NCBI GenBank assembly: GCA_021797735.1
Contig: JAJZZE010000021.1
Location: forward strand, 47,069 to 111,068
Origin: Thermoplasmata archaeon
GTDB lineage: Archaea; Thermoplasmatota; Thermoplasmata; Thermoplasmatales; Thermoplasmataceae
Direction: 5' to 3'
Length of the DNA stretch: 64,000 nucleotides
Below, piece by piece: positions 48,169 to 57,704 of the stretch (position 1 is its first letter; each line of letters begins with the position of its first letter). Both the position numbers and the translations under genes were made by a program. The notes under the pieces were generated by a model. The model was not told the DNA's origin. It made no database searches and was given only the letters and a program-made list of their open reading frames with translations.

Positions 48169-48648
48169 ATGAAAAGGTGATTTATCATATAGATGCAAAT
48201 TTTATTTTGGGTTTTTTAATAAACGATGATCGTGTACAATACGGGATAGTGAAAGGAAAACTCATAAGACAAAACTGATCTAATGATCTGTATAAGTTAA
48301 ACGTATTTGTTTTGGGTGAGATATTTAAGAGAATACTGAATTACAATGAAAATAGCCTTTCAAATAGATTTGATAATAATTTATCACACATTAAAGGAAT
48401 TAATTAAAGATAAGCATTTAGAAATCATAAACATTGATTTTTTTACCCCCGATACTGTTACAAAACACTTTAATTGCATAAGGAACGCAGACAATCGAAT
48501 AGAAAATGGGGATGTACTTAATCCTGCCATCTTTTGTAGTGATGAACATGCAAAATTTTTTTACACGTTTGATACAGAAATAATTGAAAGTAAAGGAATA
48601 TCAAAATATCTCAATCCACTAAATAAAAGAATTAAAGAAGTTGCATAA
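48165..48648 (+). pseudogene. PIN-domain ribonuclease, inactivated by a stop codon and a frameshift
   Basis: Begins with GTG at 48165, overlapping the previous stop. Reads MNEKVIYHIDANFILGFLIN with the first catalytic aspartate, then an in-frame TGA at 48276. The same frame continues to the catalytic glutamate (LGEIFKRILNY), and a one-base shift near 48395 moves to the frame running to 48648, where IFCSDEHAKFFYTFDTEII carries the third catalytic acids. All PIN motifs are present but in three pieces. Joined, they give about 160 residues, full PIN length. The partner gene upstream is intact. Confidence 0.8.
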
Positions 48649-48788
48649 CGCCATAAATGTTCTGTAAATTCGGCAATTACTTATATTTTTCTGAAACTAT
48701 AGTTGATAATGCTAAAAAGTGGCCCGTGAGTACATATCTAATCCTTTAAAAAAGGAGCATGAAAATATGGTAAAAATCCAATATAATA

Positions 48789-48862
48789 TGGGGCTGGCCG
48801 GGTTTGAACCGACGACCACCTGGTTATGAGCCAGGCGCTCTACCTAGCTGAGCTACAACCCC
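48789..48862 (-). tRNA. tRNA-Met-like (anticodon CAT)
   Basis: Read on the minus strand: acceptor GGGGTTG/CAGCCCC with discriminator A, D arm TAGCTCAGCTAGGTAGAGC, anticodon stem CCTGG/CCAGG with loop CTCATAA, anticodon CAT, T arm TCGG-TTCAAAC-CCGG. 74 nt without intron. It is probably the elongator; an Ile tRNA with a modified C34 has the same unmodified anticodon and cannot be excluded. Three nt separate it from tRNA-Asn, transcribed first on the same strand. Confidence 0.88.
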
Positions 48863-48865
48863 ATG

Positions 48866-48938
48866 CGCCGTCAGTCGGGTTTGAACCGACGACCGCTCGG
48901 TTAACAGCCGAGTGCTCTACCAACTGAGCTATGGCGGC
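48866..48938 (-). tRNA. tRNA-Asn (anticodon GTT)
   Basis: Read on the minus strand: acceptor GCCGCCA against TGACGGC with one C-A mismatch at the fifth pair; discriminator G. D arm TAGCTCAGTTGGTAGAGC, anticodon stem CTCGG/CCGAG with loop CTGTTAA, anticodon GTT, T arm GTCGG-TTCAAAC-CCGAC. 73 nt without intron. It forms a tandem with tRNA-Met, both on one strand, and probably shares its promoter, lying beyond 48939. Confidence 0.88.
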
Positions 48939-49137
48939 TTAGTAAGTTTATTACATCTACACTTTTAATATTTTGCTTTTACTTATATGCAATTTATTAA
49001 TTCTGGCAGTGTAGTACGTTTAATACAAAATCAGATAAATATTTTATCATTTTGCCTATGTCGGAAATAAGCCGCCAGGAATTTCGTATAATTTTTCTTT
49101 CCGACCCTGTGATCTACTACCTGAGAGAGGGATTTAT

Positions 49138-49322
49138 GTGTATTCCATACATATAGGATACGTGACACTGGTTGTAAAAAAGGTAAAAACACAGGGTAAA
49201 AACAGCTATTATAAGCTTGTTGACAGGAGGATGGTATAATACTTGCCGGTAACATAAATAATACGCTATCTCGGGATGAAAACATGGAAAATATAATGAA
49301 TTATATAAAAGTAAATGAATGA
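49138..49322 (+). pseudogene. Transposase-like remnant (IS1634-like)
   Basis: From a GTG at 49138 one frame reads VYSIHIGYVTLVVKKVKTQG, then KNSYYKLVDRRMV and stops at 49237-49239. A second frame goes on with ILAGNINNTLSRDEN, ending in TGA at 49320-49322. The first part resembles the N-terminal end of IS1634/IS4-type transposases and the second resembles their next segment, so a deletion and a frameshift have occurred. No catalytic part remains. No other gene is visible between tRNA-Asn and 49387. Confidence 0.45.
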
Positions 49323-49386
49323 CCACTTATTTCCGCCATAGCATTTTGCAGCCTAAAACTGACATGGAAAAAAATATAATTATGTT

Positions 49387-49809
49387 TTAAATAAAATCGT
49401 TCTGGATACTTATATCTTCTACTATTTCATTATTGCCTATTTTATTTATCTCAATTTTGAATATATATTTGCCGTCAGTTATGGAATGCTTATCGAATAA
49501 TTTTATCATAGCTTTATCAAAAAATAAACCATCATTAGGGCCGCATCCTGCGGGTAGTAGATACATATGTATATTAATGCCATTAAAATCCTTCAAATCA
49601 TCTGTGTTTAAATAATCCTTTATACCATAAACGGATAATATTTTTGCACTTATGGTTTCTTCTCTGGATATATTATATTTATTTGCAATATATCTAGAAT
49701 TTACGGATAAATGTATATTTGACGAGTTCCCATTTAACGGTTTCAAAAATTTTTCATATTTTATCGGTGATTCTATGAGCATTGACATATTATTACAGTA
49801 TGAAATCAT
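49387..49809 (-). CDS. Hypothetical protein
   Basis: 140 residues (134 if the internal ATG near 49788 is used). A charged, mixed alpha/beta protein with NSRYIANKYNISREETISAKILSVYGIKDYL and then MYLLPAGCGPNDGLFFDKAMIKLF, followed by an acidic beta end. No signal or membrane segment. I recognise no family. It is 16 nt downstream of the helicase gene and may be co-transcribed with it. Confidence 0.55.
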   Translation of the reverse strand: MISYCNNMSMLIESPIKYEKFLKPLNGNSSNIHLSVNSRYIANKYNISREETISAKILSVYGIKDYLNTDDLKDFNGINIHMYLLPAGCGPNDGLFFDKAMIKLFDKHSITDGKYIFKIEINKIGNNEIVEDISIQNDFI

Positions 49810-49825
49810 TTATTAATTTTTATAA

Positions 49826-51676
49826 TCATTCATTCAGCAAATTCTTTTTCCAGTAATATGAATCAAACCTGTCATCACATAACCATATGTTTGCCCTATC
49901 TTCGGGTGATCTTGTTGACCTTCCGGCAGCCTGTTTTATCTTTATCAGTGCATATTCGTAATATAAAATATTATAGGAATTCCTGCCAAGTGCCTTCTCC
50001 AGATAATTTATTTTGTTTTTTCTGTAGTCATCCAGCGGTATTAAGGGTAAACCAGCTATGATAACATCGCTTATTAAACTCTTACTGTCCTTTATCAGCT
50101 GGATTCCCTCCAGAAGTTTGCCACCGTGTACAGAAAATATTATTATCCTTGATGCCAGGGCCGTTTTTTCAAGATAATTAAATGATATTCTCTTATTTTC
50201 AAAAAATACGTTTTTTCTCATATCATCAGGCAGGTATGTTCCGATTCCAGGTATTTTTTTCTCATTATCACCAAACATTATTTTATATGACGGTACAGCA
50301 ACAATAACACTTTTCTCTGATTCATTGTATGTATTTACAATAAAATCCATATATTTTTTAAGCATTTCTGACCATTCTTCTATGTTATTCCTGTATTTGC
50401 CAAGGGTTGTGTACCCATTTACAATTCTATATTTCTTTATGCCACCGGTATTTTTGAAAATATCATTTACACGAATGTAAAAAACATTATCCATATTCCA
50501 GACCTTTGATATATGGTCTTCTGATGGCAATGTTCCCGACATAAAAACAGCAGGCCTATTTTTTAAAAATGAAAAATATTCAGAGGTATCATAATACATT
50601 ATTCTTAATCTTAATTCCTTTCCATTAAAATTAATAGATGAATATAAGCCACCATTTTCCATTCTCTGGTAATCATACAGAAAATTATATACAGTTTCGA
50701 TATAATTTTTAGACCTATCTTTCAGTGGCCTTTCATCATTCATTTTATCAAATTCATCAGAAAATTTTTTTAATGATTCTAAATCCTTCATCCTGAATAG
50801 AAAATCATTTGAAAATTTAAAGTTCTTCAGGTTATCAGTTTCCCTCGTTGAGCTGAAATTATTCAGCAATTCTTCTAAAATAAGATTTGCCTCAACCCGT
50901 TCATGGCATTTATATTTATTTAAGGGAAATTCATCTACAAGCAAATCTATTGATTTTAAAATAGATTTATTTGTCAATGACCTGCCAAAGTTTTCTATTA
51001 CAGAATCTAAGTTGTGTGCCTCATCAAAAATTATATAATAATCATTTAAATCTATTTTTTCCTCATCATTATTATAAAAAACATTGTACCTTATAGAGGG
51101 GTTTAACAGATAATTGTATGTCATCATTATTATTTTTGCATCTTTCATGTTCTCCCTTACAGAATAATAGGGGCAGTATGCTCTCATTTTATCCTTTCTT
51201 AATGTGGTTAAATTACCCTTCTGATCCCTTCCCATGTTATTTTTATTTAGGTCATCCCTTATTTTTTCTATGGAATCATCAATAACATCATTTATAAATT
51301 CTTCAGGAGACCTCATTTTCAGCAAATCCATATCTACTATTTTATCCTTTAATACACACCCCTTACACACATTTTTCTGGTTCTCATCAGTATCATACCA
51401 CCGCTCCTTTAGTGGGCACAAATTGCTTTTACCGAATAAATATATTATTGGCAAATTAAAATATTTTTTATTATCCTCATATATCCTTGTAAATTCATTA
51501 TGCGTCCTTGTTAGGTATATTATTTTTTTATCGGTTAAAAATGAGAGATATAATATAAATGAAGTTTTTCCGGATCCCGTGGGAGCTTCCAGTGCTATTG
51601 TGTTCTTTTCCTCCAAATTTTTTGAAACCGTTGTTATTAAACTATCCTGCCATTCCCTAGGAATAAATTTGTCCAT
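49826..51676 (-). CDS. xpd: XPD/Rad3-like Fe-S DNA helicase
   Basis: 616 residues. Walker A is APTGSGKT (31-38). Four cysteines that hold a 4Fe-4S cluster are C87, C104, C107 and C168. The DEAH box is IIFDEAHNLDSVI. VSGTLPS-like MSGTLPSEDH (motif III/IV region) and AAGRSTRSPED (motif VI) complete superfamily 2. An arch domain is inserted between the Fe-S domain and HD2. Unwinds DNA 5' to 3' in repair. XPD is usual in Thermoplasmatales. Confidence 0.93.
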   Translation of the reverse strand: MDKFIPREWQDSLITTVSKNLEEKNTIALEAPTGSGKTSFILYLSFLTDKKIIYLTRTHNEFTRIYEDNKKYFNLPIIYLFGKSNLCPLKERWYDTDENQKNVCKGCVLKDKIVDMDLLKMRSPEEFINDVIDDSIEKIRDDLNKNNMGRDQKGNLTTLRKDKMRAYCPYYSVRENMKDAKIIMMTYNYLLNPSIRYNVFYNNDEEKIDLNDYYIIFDEAHNLDSVIENFGRSLTNKSILKSIDLLVDEFPLNKYKCHERVEANLILEELLNNFSSTRETDNLKNFKFSNDFLFRMKDLESLKKFSDEFDKMNDERPLKDRSKNYIETVYNFLYDYQRMENGGLYSSINFNGKELRLRIMYYDTSEYFSFLKNRPAVFMSGTLPSEDHISKVWNMDNVFYIRVNDIFKNTGGIKKYRIVNGYTTLGKYRNNIEEWSEMLKKYMDFIVNTYNESEKSVIVAVPSYKIMFGDNEKKIPGIGTYLPDDMRKNVFFENKRISFNYLEKTALASRIIIFSVHGGKLLEGIQLIKDSKSLISDVIIAGLPLIPLDDYRKNKINYLEKALGRNSYNILYYEYALIKIKQAAGRSTRSPEDRANIWLCDDRFDSYYWKKNLLNE

Positions 51677-51735
51677 TTATTATGTATCATAAAATAATAT
51701 AATTATATATTCTTTTTTTAAATTTTTAAAAAAAA

Positions 51736-52437
51736 TTAATCTATCATGGTCTCTATTAAAGCCTGTGCAGCCTCCTTTTCTGTTTTATTTATGTTTTCAG
51801 GTGATAAACTCTCGTTTGTTGCCAGATTTCCATAGATCAGATGCATTGAGACCGTTTTGAATTTCTTTATGTCTGCCATGAAGTATAAACCTGCACCCTC
51901 AAGTTCAACGGCTATATGATTTCTCTCATCCAGTTTTTTTATGAATTCTGAATCATGTGCCTGCAACGCGTCACTGGTAAATACGTTGCCTGCCCTGTAC
52001 TTCAATGATTTTTTATCTAAATTATCGGTTAATTTCCTTAATAAACTGTAATCCGGTGTTAATGCAATGCCCATATTATCCTTCAAATACTGGTAAAATG
52101 TTCCATTTGGATTATAGGAATATCCCATAACAACTGCAAGTTCTCCAGTTTTTAAATCAGGGGTTACTGAAAATCCTGACCCGAATCTTACGATCTTTTT
52201 TGCTCCCAGTGATGCAAGGTCATTTGAAATCAGTGCCATTGATGGAATTCCTATTCCATGGAATGCCGTTGTAATCTTTTCACCATTGTATTTTCCTGTA
52301 TATATATAATAGCCTGCAAATTCATTTACCTGTTTAACATCTGTCAGTAATGAATTTACAGTTTTCTGCCTGTTTAAATTTCCGACCGTTATAACATTCT
52401 CACTTATATCCTCTTTATTTGCCTGTATCAGTGCCAT
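51736..52437 (-). CDS. Nucleoside phosphorylase (uridine/purine type)
   Basis: 233 residues of the PNP/UDP phosphorylase family. HGIGIPSMALISNDLASLGAKKIVRFGSGFSV has the phosphate-binding and nucleoside loops; AVELEGAGLYFMADI is the conserved metal/base-binding ELEGAG segment. Cleaves nucleosides with phosphate to base and ribose-1-phosphate. Uridine and inosine specificities cannot be distinguished here. Not in an obvious operon. Confidence 0.88.
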   Translation of the reverse strand: MALIQANKEDISENVITVGNLNRQKTVNSLLTDVKQVNEFAGYYIYTGKYNGEKITTAFHGIGIPSMALISNDLASLGAKKIVRFGSGFSVTPDLKTGELAVVMGYSYNPNGTFYQYLKDNMGIALTPDYSLLRKLTDNLDKKSLKYRAGNVFTSDALQAHDSEFIKKLDERNHIAVELEGAGLYFMADIKKFKTVSMHLIYGNLATNESLSPENINKTEKEAAQALIETMID

Positions 52438-52596
52438 AGTTTATTATTGCATTATATTATAAATAAATTATCCATAATTTAATCATTACAACAGTTTTTT
52501 ATATTATTTATGAATTTGATTTATATATTTAATAATATTTAAGGTTAATTGTATGAAAAATATACATTTTTTCATCATAATGGTTAAAATATATGT

Positions 52597-53934
52597 ATGG
52601 GTCTTAATAAAAAAGTAAATATATACAGTAGTTATTAGACTGATTTAAGTGGTTTAACGGATAATAAATGGTTTATAGGTTATGTATTCTCAAATATGGC
52701 AGCCGGCCTTACAATGCCCCTGATTCCATTATTTGTAGTTTTTTATCTCCACAGCAATGTTGAATATGTTGGCATAATAACATCCATATCTTCACTGGCA
52801 TCGGTACCTGCCCTTATTTTCTGGGGTAATTTATCGGATAAAATTAAAAAAAGAAAAATCTTTATTTTAATAGGATTTTTTGGATCGTTTTTTTCGTTGA
52901 TCATAATATTTTTAATCCATAGCATTCCTGAATATCTGCTGATGTTAATTCTATTTCAGATAATAACCATGGCAGGGGTTCCAGTATCAACTCTACTGAT
53001 TCTTGAGGACTCAGAAAAGAGCATGTGGCCAAATGTTATGGGTAAATTTAATAGTTTCAGTGCAGGAGGTACGGTTATAGGCCTTGGTGCTGGTGTAATT
53101 ATTCTGGTATTATTTGCCAGCAAGGGAAAAATAATATTACCATACCTGTATTTTATTTCATCATTTATTTATTTAACCGCCGGCATATTTTCGTTTATTA
53201 TACTTAAGGAGCCAGCTAAAAATATAGGAAGGAAAAAACTTGGATTTATATTTACATTACATGTAATTGAGAGGATTAGATATTTTCCAACACATATCCT
53301 GCATATTCCTGGAGAGGCAAGCAGGATAAAAATACCGGGTTATCTAAAAAAATATCTTATTACAACGCTGATATTGATGATGGGGTTTCAGCTGTTTCTT
53401 ATACCCTATCCTGTTTTTGTAATAAAAAGGATTAATGCAAATGAGAATGATATCTACATAATGTACCTTTTAAATAGCCTGTTCTCGGCACTTACATTTA
53501 TACCTGCAGGCAAATACCTCAATTTAATGGGTTCCAATAAAATGTTATTGTATTCAACCTCATTAAGAATAATCCTGTTCTTATTTACGGGAATAATATC
53601 ATTTTTTGTGTACGATACGGTAAATTTTTTAGTACTGTTTATATTAATTTATGGAATTCTTGGGGCAGTATGGAGTTTTATAGGCATAAGTGAGATAACA
53701 AGCATATCAAACATGTGTGAATCAACAGTAAGGGGAAAAATTATTGGTTATTACAACTCCCTGAGTGGCATTGGCCAGATAATAGGGGCAGGCTTATCCG
53801 GATTTATTGCATTTGATATAGGTTATTCTGTAGATTTTATGATTTCTGCCATTATAGTTCTGTCAGGATTATTAATTATAGTAAAAACCAAACCCCCTGA
53901 TATAACGCCCGTGAAAAAGGTTATAACATCTTAA
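52597..53934 (+). CDS. MFS transporter, probably with an in-frame amber codon near its N-terminus
   Basis: About 446 codons from ATG 52597 (or 412 residues from ATG 52696). Twelve helices, with the loop 2-3 motif GNLSDKIKKRKI and a second-half repeat. Upstream of 52696 the frame reads DNKWFIGYVFSNMAAGLTMP, which completes helix 1, so the true start is probably earlier. The same frame reaches ATG 52597 (MGLNKKVNIYSSY) but contains a TAG at 52636-52638. Either translation begins downstream, or the gene is a recent nonsense mutant, or a sequencing error exists. The gene converges with the glycosyltransferase (4-nt overlap of ends). Substrate unknown. Confidence 0.7.
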
Positions 53935-54590
53935 TTCTGAACCCTTTTTACAAATAAATGGAATAAATTCTGAAAACCATCATGCCAGGTTTTTAGTTTT
54001 GGCTTTGTTATTCTCATTCCATAAATTACCGGGATCTCTATGAGCTTTCCGGTTTTTATTGCCTCTATTTTTATATCCTCCGAAAATGACATGCCATTAC
54101 TTAAACTTTTCATTTTTTTATAAAAATCAGAACGAAATATCCACATCCCACTCTGTGAATCATTCAGATTCATTTTAAACAGCACCCTCAATGTAAGATT
54201 CAGGACACTATTGCCGACGTAATGCAGTGATGTATAATTATGTTCTGTCCTTAGCGTCATTCTATCACATGAAATAAAATCCACTTTATCCATTATTAGG
54301 ATATCAATTAGCGGTTTTATTATATCTGTAGGGTATGTACCATCGCCATCCAGGCATATTATTATATCTCCATGTGCATTTTCCAGCCCTGTTTTATATG
54401 CTCTCCCATAGCCCCTTGAATTCTCCTTTATTATTGTCGCTCCCTTATTTTCAGCTATTTCCCGCGTTTTATCCGTTGACGCCGTATCGACAATTATTAT
54501 CTCCACATCATCTATTTTCTTAAGCCCGTCTATGACTTCCCCTATTGTCCTTTCCTCATTTATAGTAGGGATGATAGCTGTAATTCTCAT
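53931..54590 (-). CDS. Family 2 glycosyltransferase, dolichol-phosphate mannose synthase-like
   Basis: 219 residues. AIIPTINEERTIGEVIDGL opens the GT-A fold, IICLDGDGTYP supplies the DxD metal motif, and NDSQSGMWIFRSDFYKKM resembles DPM1-like enzymes. No C-terminal membrane helices. Likely transfers a sugar to a lipid carrier for N-glycan or glycolipid synthesis. Confidence 0.85.
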   Translation of the reverse strand: MRITAIIPTINEERTIGEVIDGLKKIDDVEIIIVDTASTDKTREIAENKGATIIKENSRGYGRAYKTGLENAHGDIIICLDGDGTYPTDIIKPLIDILIMDKVDFISCDRMTLRTEHNYTSLHYVGNSVLNLTLRVLFKMNLNDSQSGMWIFRSDFYKKMKSLSNGMSFSEDIKIEAIKTGKLIEIPVIYGMRITKPKLKTWHDGFQNLFHLFVKRVQN

Positions 54591-54647
54591 CTATGGAGAA
54601 TATAAACAATTGATATAATTATTTTTATTAATATATTTTATTTCCCT

Positions 54648-55262
54648 CTAAAATAATTTTTTATACAGAACATTTTTGTAAGTTTTCCACTGTTTTCTTA
54701 CAATCTTTCCTATATCAATATTATTTTTTATAGAATATTCCAGAAATTTTACCGTTCTTTCATCGGATGGATATCCGGACCCGAAGTCGCCATAAATTTC
54801 ATGCAGTTTTTTTATTTCATTATCACGTATTACCTTAGCTATTATGGATGCACCGGATACTACTGGATAAATGGCATCAGCATGATGTTTGCATGTAATT
54901 TTTTTACCCGTATATTTTTTTAATTTGTCCTCAAGCCTTTTTTCGTCGATATCAAACGAATCAATATAGACGTCATGGGAATTTTCTGCATAACCTATCA
55001 ATTTTACTGCATATTCTTCCTCCATTACATTTAACTGCCTGTTTTTGACATATTCATCTATTTTTTCAGGTTCAATTATAAAATATTTATAATTATATTT
55101 TGTTAGATAATTAAATATGTACTCCCTTCTTGATGGCGATAATTTTTTTGAATCCTTCGCACCAAGATTTTTTATTTCATTTTCATCACCGCATAAAATT
55201 GCCATAACCATGGGCCCTATAACCGGCCCGCGGCCGGCTTCATCAATACCGCAGTTTATCAT
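54648..55262 (-). CDS. rnhB: Ribonuclease HII
   Basis: 204 residues. Catalytic D7-E8 in CGIDEAGRGPVIGP, a second aspartate in VYIDSFDID, and HADAIYPVVSGASIIAKVIRD with the third aspartate and the tyrosine-rich segment. GSGYPSDERTVKFL is the C-terminal signature. Removes RNA from RNA-DNA hybrids and single ribonucleotides from DNA. Confidence 0.95.
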   Translation of the reverse strand: MINCGIDEAGRGPVIGPMVMAILCGDENEIKNLGAKDSKKLSPSRREYIFNYLTKYNYKYFIIEPEKIDEYVKNRQLNVMEEEYAVKLIGYAENSHDVYIDSFDIDEKRLEDKLKKYTGKKITCKHHADAIYPVVSGASIIAKVIRDNEIKKLHEIYGDFGSGYPSDERTVKFLEYSIKNNIDIGKIVRKQWKTYKNVLYKKLF

Positions 55263-55320
55263 ATACAGGTTATTATTCAGCGTTTAAAAACATATTTATA
55301 TTTTTTCCAAATAGTGGAAA

Positions 55321-55854
55321 ATGAAAAATTATGAATTTTATCTGGATAATATAAAATTAACAAATAATTTCGATAAAAAATATTTAGATGATTTCATAGA
55401 AATTGCAAATGAAAAAAACAGGGGATTTTTATTAATGAGCCATAATTTTAATTACCCCTATACGGAGGAAGATTTATTAAATTTTATTGAGAAAAACAGG
55501 GAAATGCATAATGAAATATTTGAAATAGATTTTTATATATTTTATAATGGTGAAATATCAGGTGCAATAGGTTTAAGTGACATTGATTATCTGAATTTAA
55601 GGTCACACGTTGGCTACTGGATAGGCAAAAAGTACAGAAATAATGGAATAGCAACAAAAGCATTATCAAAAATAATAGAGTTTTCAAAAAAGGAATTAAA
55701 TATGCATAGCCTATATACCGATGTTCTCACAGATAACATACCATCAATAAATGTTTTATTAAAAAACAATTTTGAACTCAGTGGCATTAATAAAGATTCA
55801 TTTTATTATAATAATAAATTTTATTCGTCATTTTTCTTTTCATTAATATTATAA
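55321..55854 (+). CDS. GNAT acetyltransferase (RimJ/RimL-like)
   Basis: 177 residues. Pattern RSHVGYWIGKKYRNNGIATKALSKIIEFS matches the RimJ/RimL acetyl-CoA segment, then LYTDVLTDNIPSINVLLKNNF. Acetylates a protein N-terminus or a small molecule; substrate unknown. Divergent from rnhB with 58 nt between the starts. Confidence 0.8.
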   Translation: MKNYEFYLDNIKLTNNFDKKYLDDFIEIANEKNRGFLLMSHNFNYPYTEEDLLNFIEKNREMHNEIFEIDFYIFYNGEISGAIGLSDIDYLNLRSHVGYWIGKKYRNNGIATKALSKIIEFSKKELNMHSLYTDVLTDNIPSINVLLKNNFELSGINKDSFYYNNKFYSSFFFSLIL

Positions 55855-55993
55855 TAAAATAATCGACAATTGTTAATTTTAGATCTTTACGATCGTGAAT
55901 AGCCATTTTTAAAATTTTTTTATATATTTAAAGTTATATTTATAAGTTAGACATGAAAATATTTATTAACAATCAAAATATAAGACCTATCAT

Positions 55994-57673
55994 ATGACGA
56001 AATACGTTTTAGTTTCAGACTCAACGCTGAGCTACGATTACAGGAACTTCCCTTTAATGGATTTTTTGCCATGTGCTCCAGGGGACAAGATTCCCGGGAG
56101 AGTATATAGATTTCTTAAGGGGCCGGCACCGGCCGTATTGCCAAATGGAGAAGCAAAGTATGCGCCATATGCCATAAGGAAGATAGAGGCAGCACTATTG
56201 AGGGATAATAAAAAGAGAGATGTGGCAGTTGCACACGAAGATTATCTATCAAGGTTTATTACAGACGATACAGAAATTATTGGGGTTTCCACAATGGATC
56301 CACTGGGCATAGGCCCTACCACGATGTCATACGCTGCACTGTTCGGTGGTAATCTTGATTCCTGGGTAAGAAGAGAATGGGACGCACTGATGGAAAGGAT
56401 AAATGCCGTGAGGAAGGGCAAAAAAGCTAAACTTGTAATAGGTGGGCCGGGTGTGTGGGAGTTCACCATTTTAAGGGATGAAATTGAAAAATATAACTTT
56501 GATTATATTGTCCAGGGAGAGATGGATGATATAATATCGGAGTTGTTCAGGGAAATTTCAGAGGACAGTATAGATAAAAAGCTGTTCATGCGTGGATACA
56601 TGACATACGATGACCATTTTAGAAAGATATTAAAAAATGATGATTTATTTATAGCACGTGGAATAGGCGTGAGAGCATATCCACCTATTGAAGATATACC
56701 TGAAATTGTTAAGCCATCAGAAAAGGGCATGGTTGAGGTTATGAGAGGCTGTGGTGTTGGCTGTGATTTCTGCGAGGTTACACTGAGGCCACTGAGATAT
56801 TATCCACTGGAAATGATAAAGCATGAGATAGAGGTAAATGTAAATCAGGGTGGAGTTGATAATGCATGGTTGCATTCAGATGAAATATTTGAATATAAGC
56901 ACGAAAAAATGTTTACACCTAATGAGGATGCATTAACAGAATTATTCAAAACTGTAATGAACATAAAGGGAGTTAAAACCACAAATCCAACACACGGTAG
57001 AATATCAATACCGGCTGCTTTTCCGGATTTAATAAAAAAATTAAGTGAAATAGCCAGGGCAGGGCCGAACAACTGGATAGGTATACAGACAGGTGTTGAA
57101 ACTGGCAGTGATTCACTTGCAATGAAACACATGCCGAATAAGACAATGCCACTGAGGATCGGGCCGGATGGCACATTCCCTGAAATTGTGTGGGAGGGTG
57201 TATACAATGAAACAAAATACTACTGGAGATCTGCATTTACCATACAGGTTGGCCAGGATGAAGAGACCGATGAGGATAACTGGGATTCAATAGCTATGAT
57301 CAACAGATTAAGCAATTCATATGTTGATGGCAGGCCATTTGAGTTTACCGTTACACCATTAGTTAATGTACCCCTGGGCAGAATAAAATCAAGGAATTTA
57401 AACACATTACTGAATCCAGTGCAGCTCGGTGTTTATTATGCATCATACAGGCATTTAGCAAAGATGGCAATAAGGGATGGCTTCAGGAATACACACGGCA
57501 ACCCACTTGCAAGGGTAGGTACCGGATCAATTATATCCATTGGCGGAGAACTGATGTTAAAGGTCGTTGAAAGGGCTGCTAAGAGAAATGGTGTTGACCT
57601 TGAAAAGGTGAAGAGGTACGGTATAGAGAACTCTAAAGAGATATCATCTCTGAGCATGATGGCCAGAGCATAA
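55994..57673 (+). CDS. B12-binding-type radical SAM protein
   Basis: 559 residues. The N-terminal 230 residues form a B12-binding-like Rossmann domain (IIGVSTMDPLGIGPTTMSYAAL, LVIGGPGVWE). The radical SAM cluster motif CGVGCDFC (CxxxCxxC) lies at about 254-261, preceded by GMVEVMRG. GGVDNAWLHSDEIFEYKH and IGIQTGVETGSDSLAMKHM follow, as in Elp3/MiaB-type TIM barrels. Substrate unknown; lipid or tRNA modification are both possible. Codon use is less AT-rich than the neighbours, suggesting high expression. Confidence 0.85.
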   Translation: MTKYVLVSDSTLSYDYRNFPLMDFLPCAPGDKIPGRVYRFLKGPAPAVLPNGEAKYAPYAIRKIEAALLRDNKKRDVAVAHEDYLSRFITDDTEIIGVSTMDPLGIGPTTMSYAALFGGNLDSWVRREWDALMERINAVRKGKKAKLVIGGPGVWEFTILRDEIEKYNFDYIVQGEMDDIISELFREISEDSIDKKLFMRGYMTYDDHFRKILKNDDLFIARGIGVRAYPPIEDIPEIVKPSEKGMVEVMRGCGVGCDFCEVTLRPLRYYPLEMIKHEIEVNVNQGGVDNAWLHSDEIFEYKHEKMFTPNEDALTELFKTVMNIKGVKTTNPTHGRISIPAAFPDLIKKLSEIARAGPNNWIGIQTGVETGSDSLAMKHMPNKTMPLRIGPDGTFPEIVWEGVYNETKYYWRSAFTIQVGQDEETDEDNWDSIAMINRLSNSYVDGRPFEFTVTPLVNVPLGRIKSRNLNTLLNPVQLGVYYASYRHLAKMAIRDGFRNTHGNPLARVGTGSIISIGGELMLKVVERAAKRNGVDLEKVKRYGIENSKEISSLSMMARA

Positions 57674-57704
57674 ATTATTTTATATTACTGTTTTATATCT
57701 TTCC

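Noticed and set aside
52636..52638. TAG as a pyrrolysine codon in the MFS gene
   Set aside because: No PylS, PylT or methylamine genes are seen, and the lineage suggested does not use pyrrolysine.
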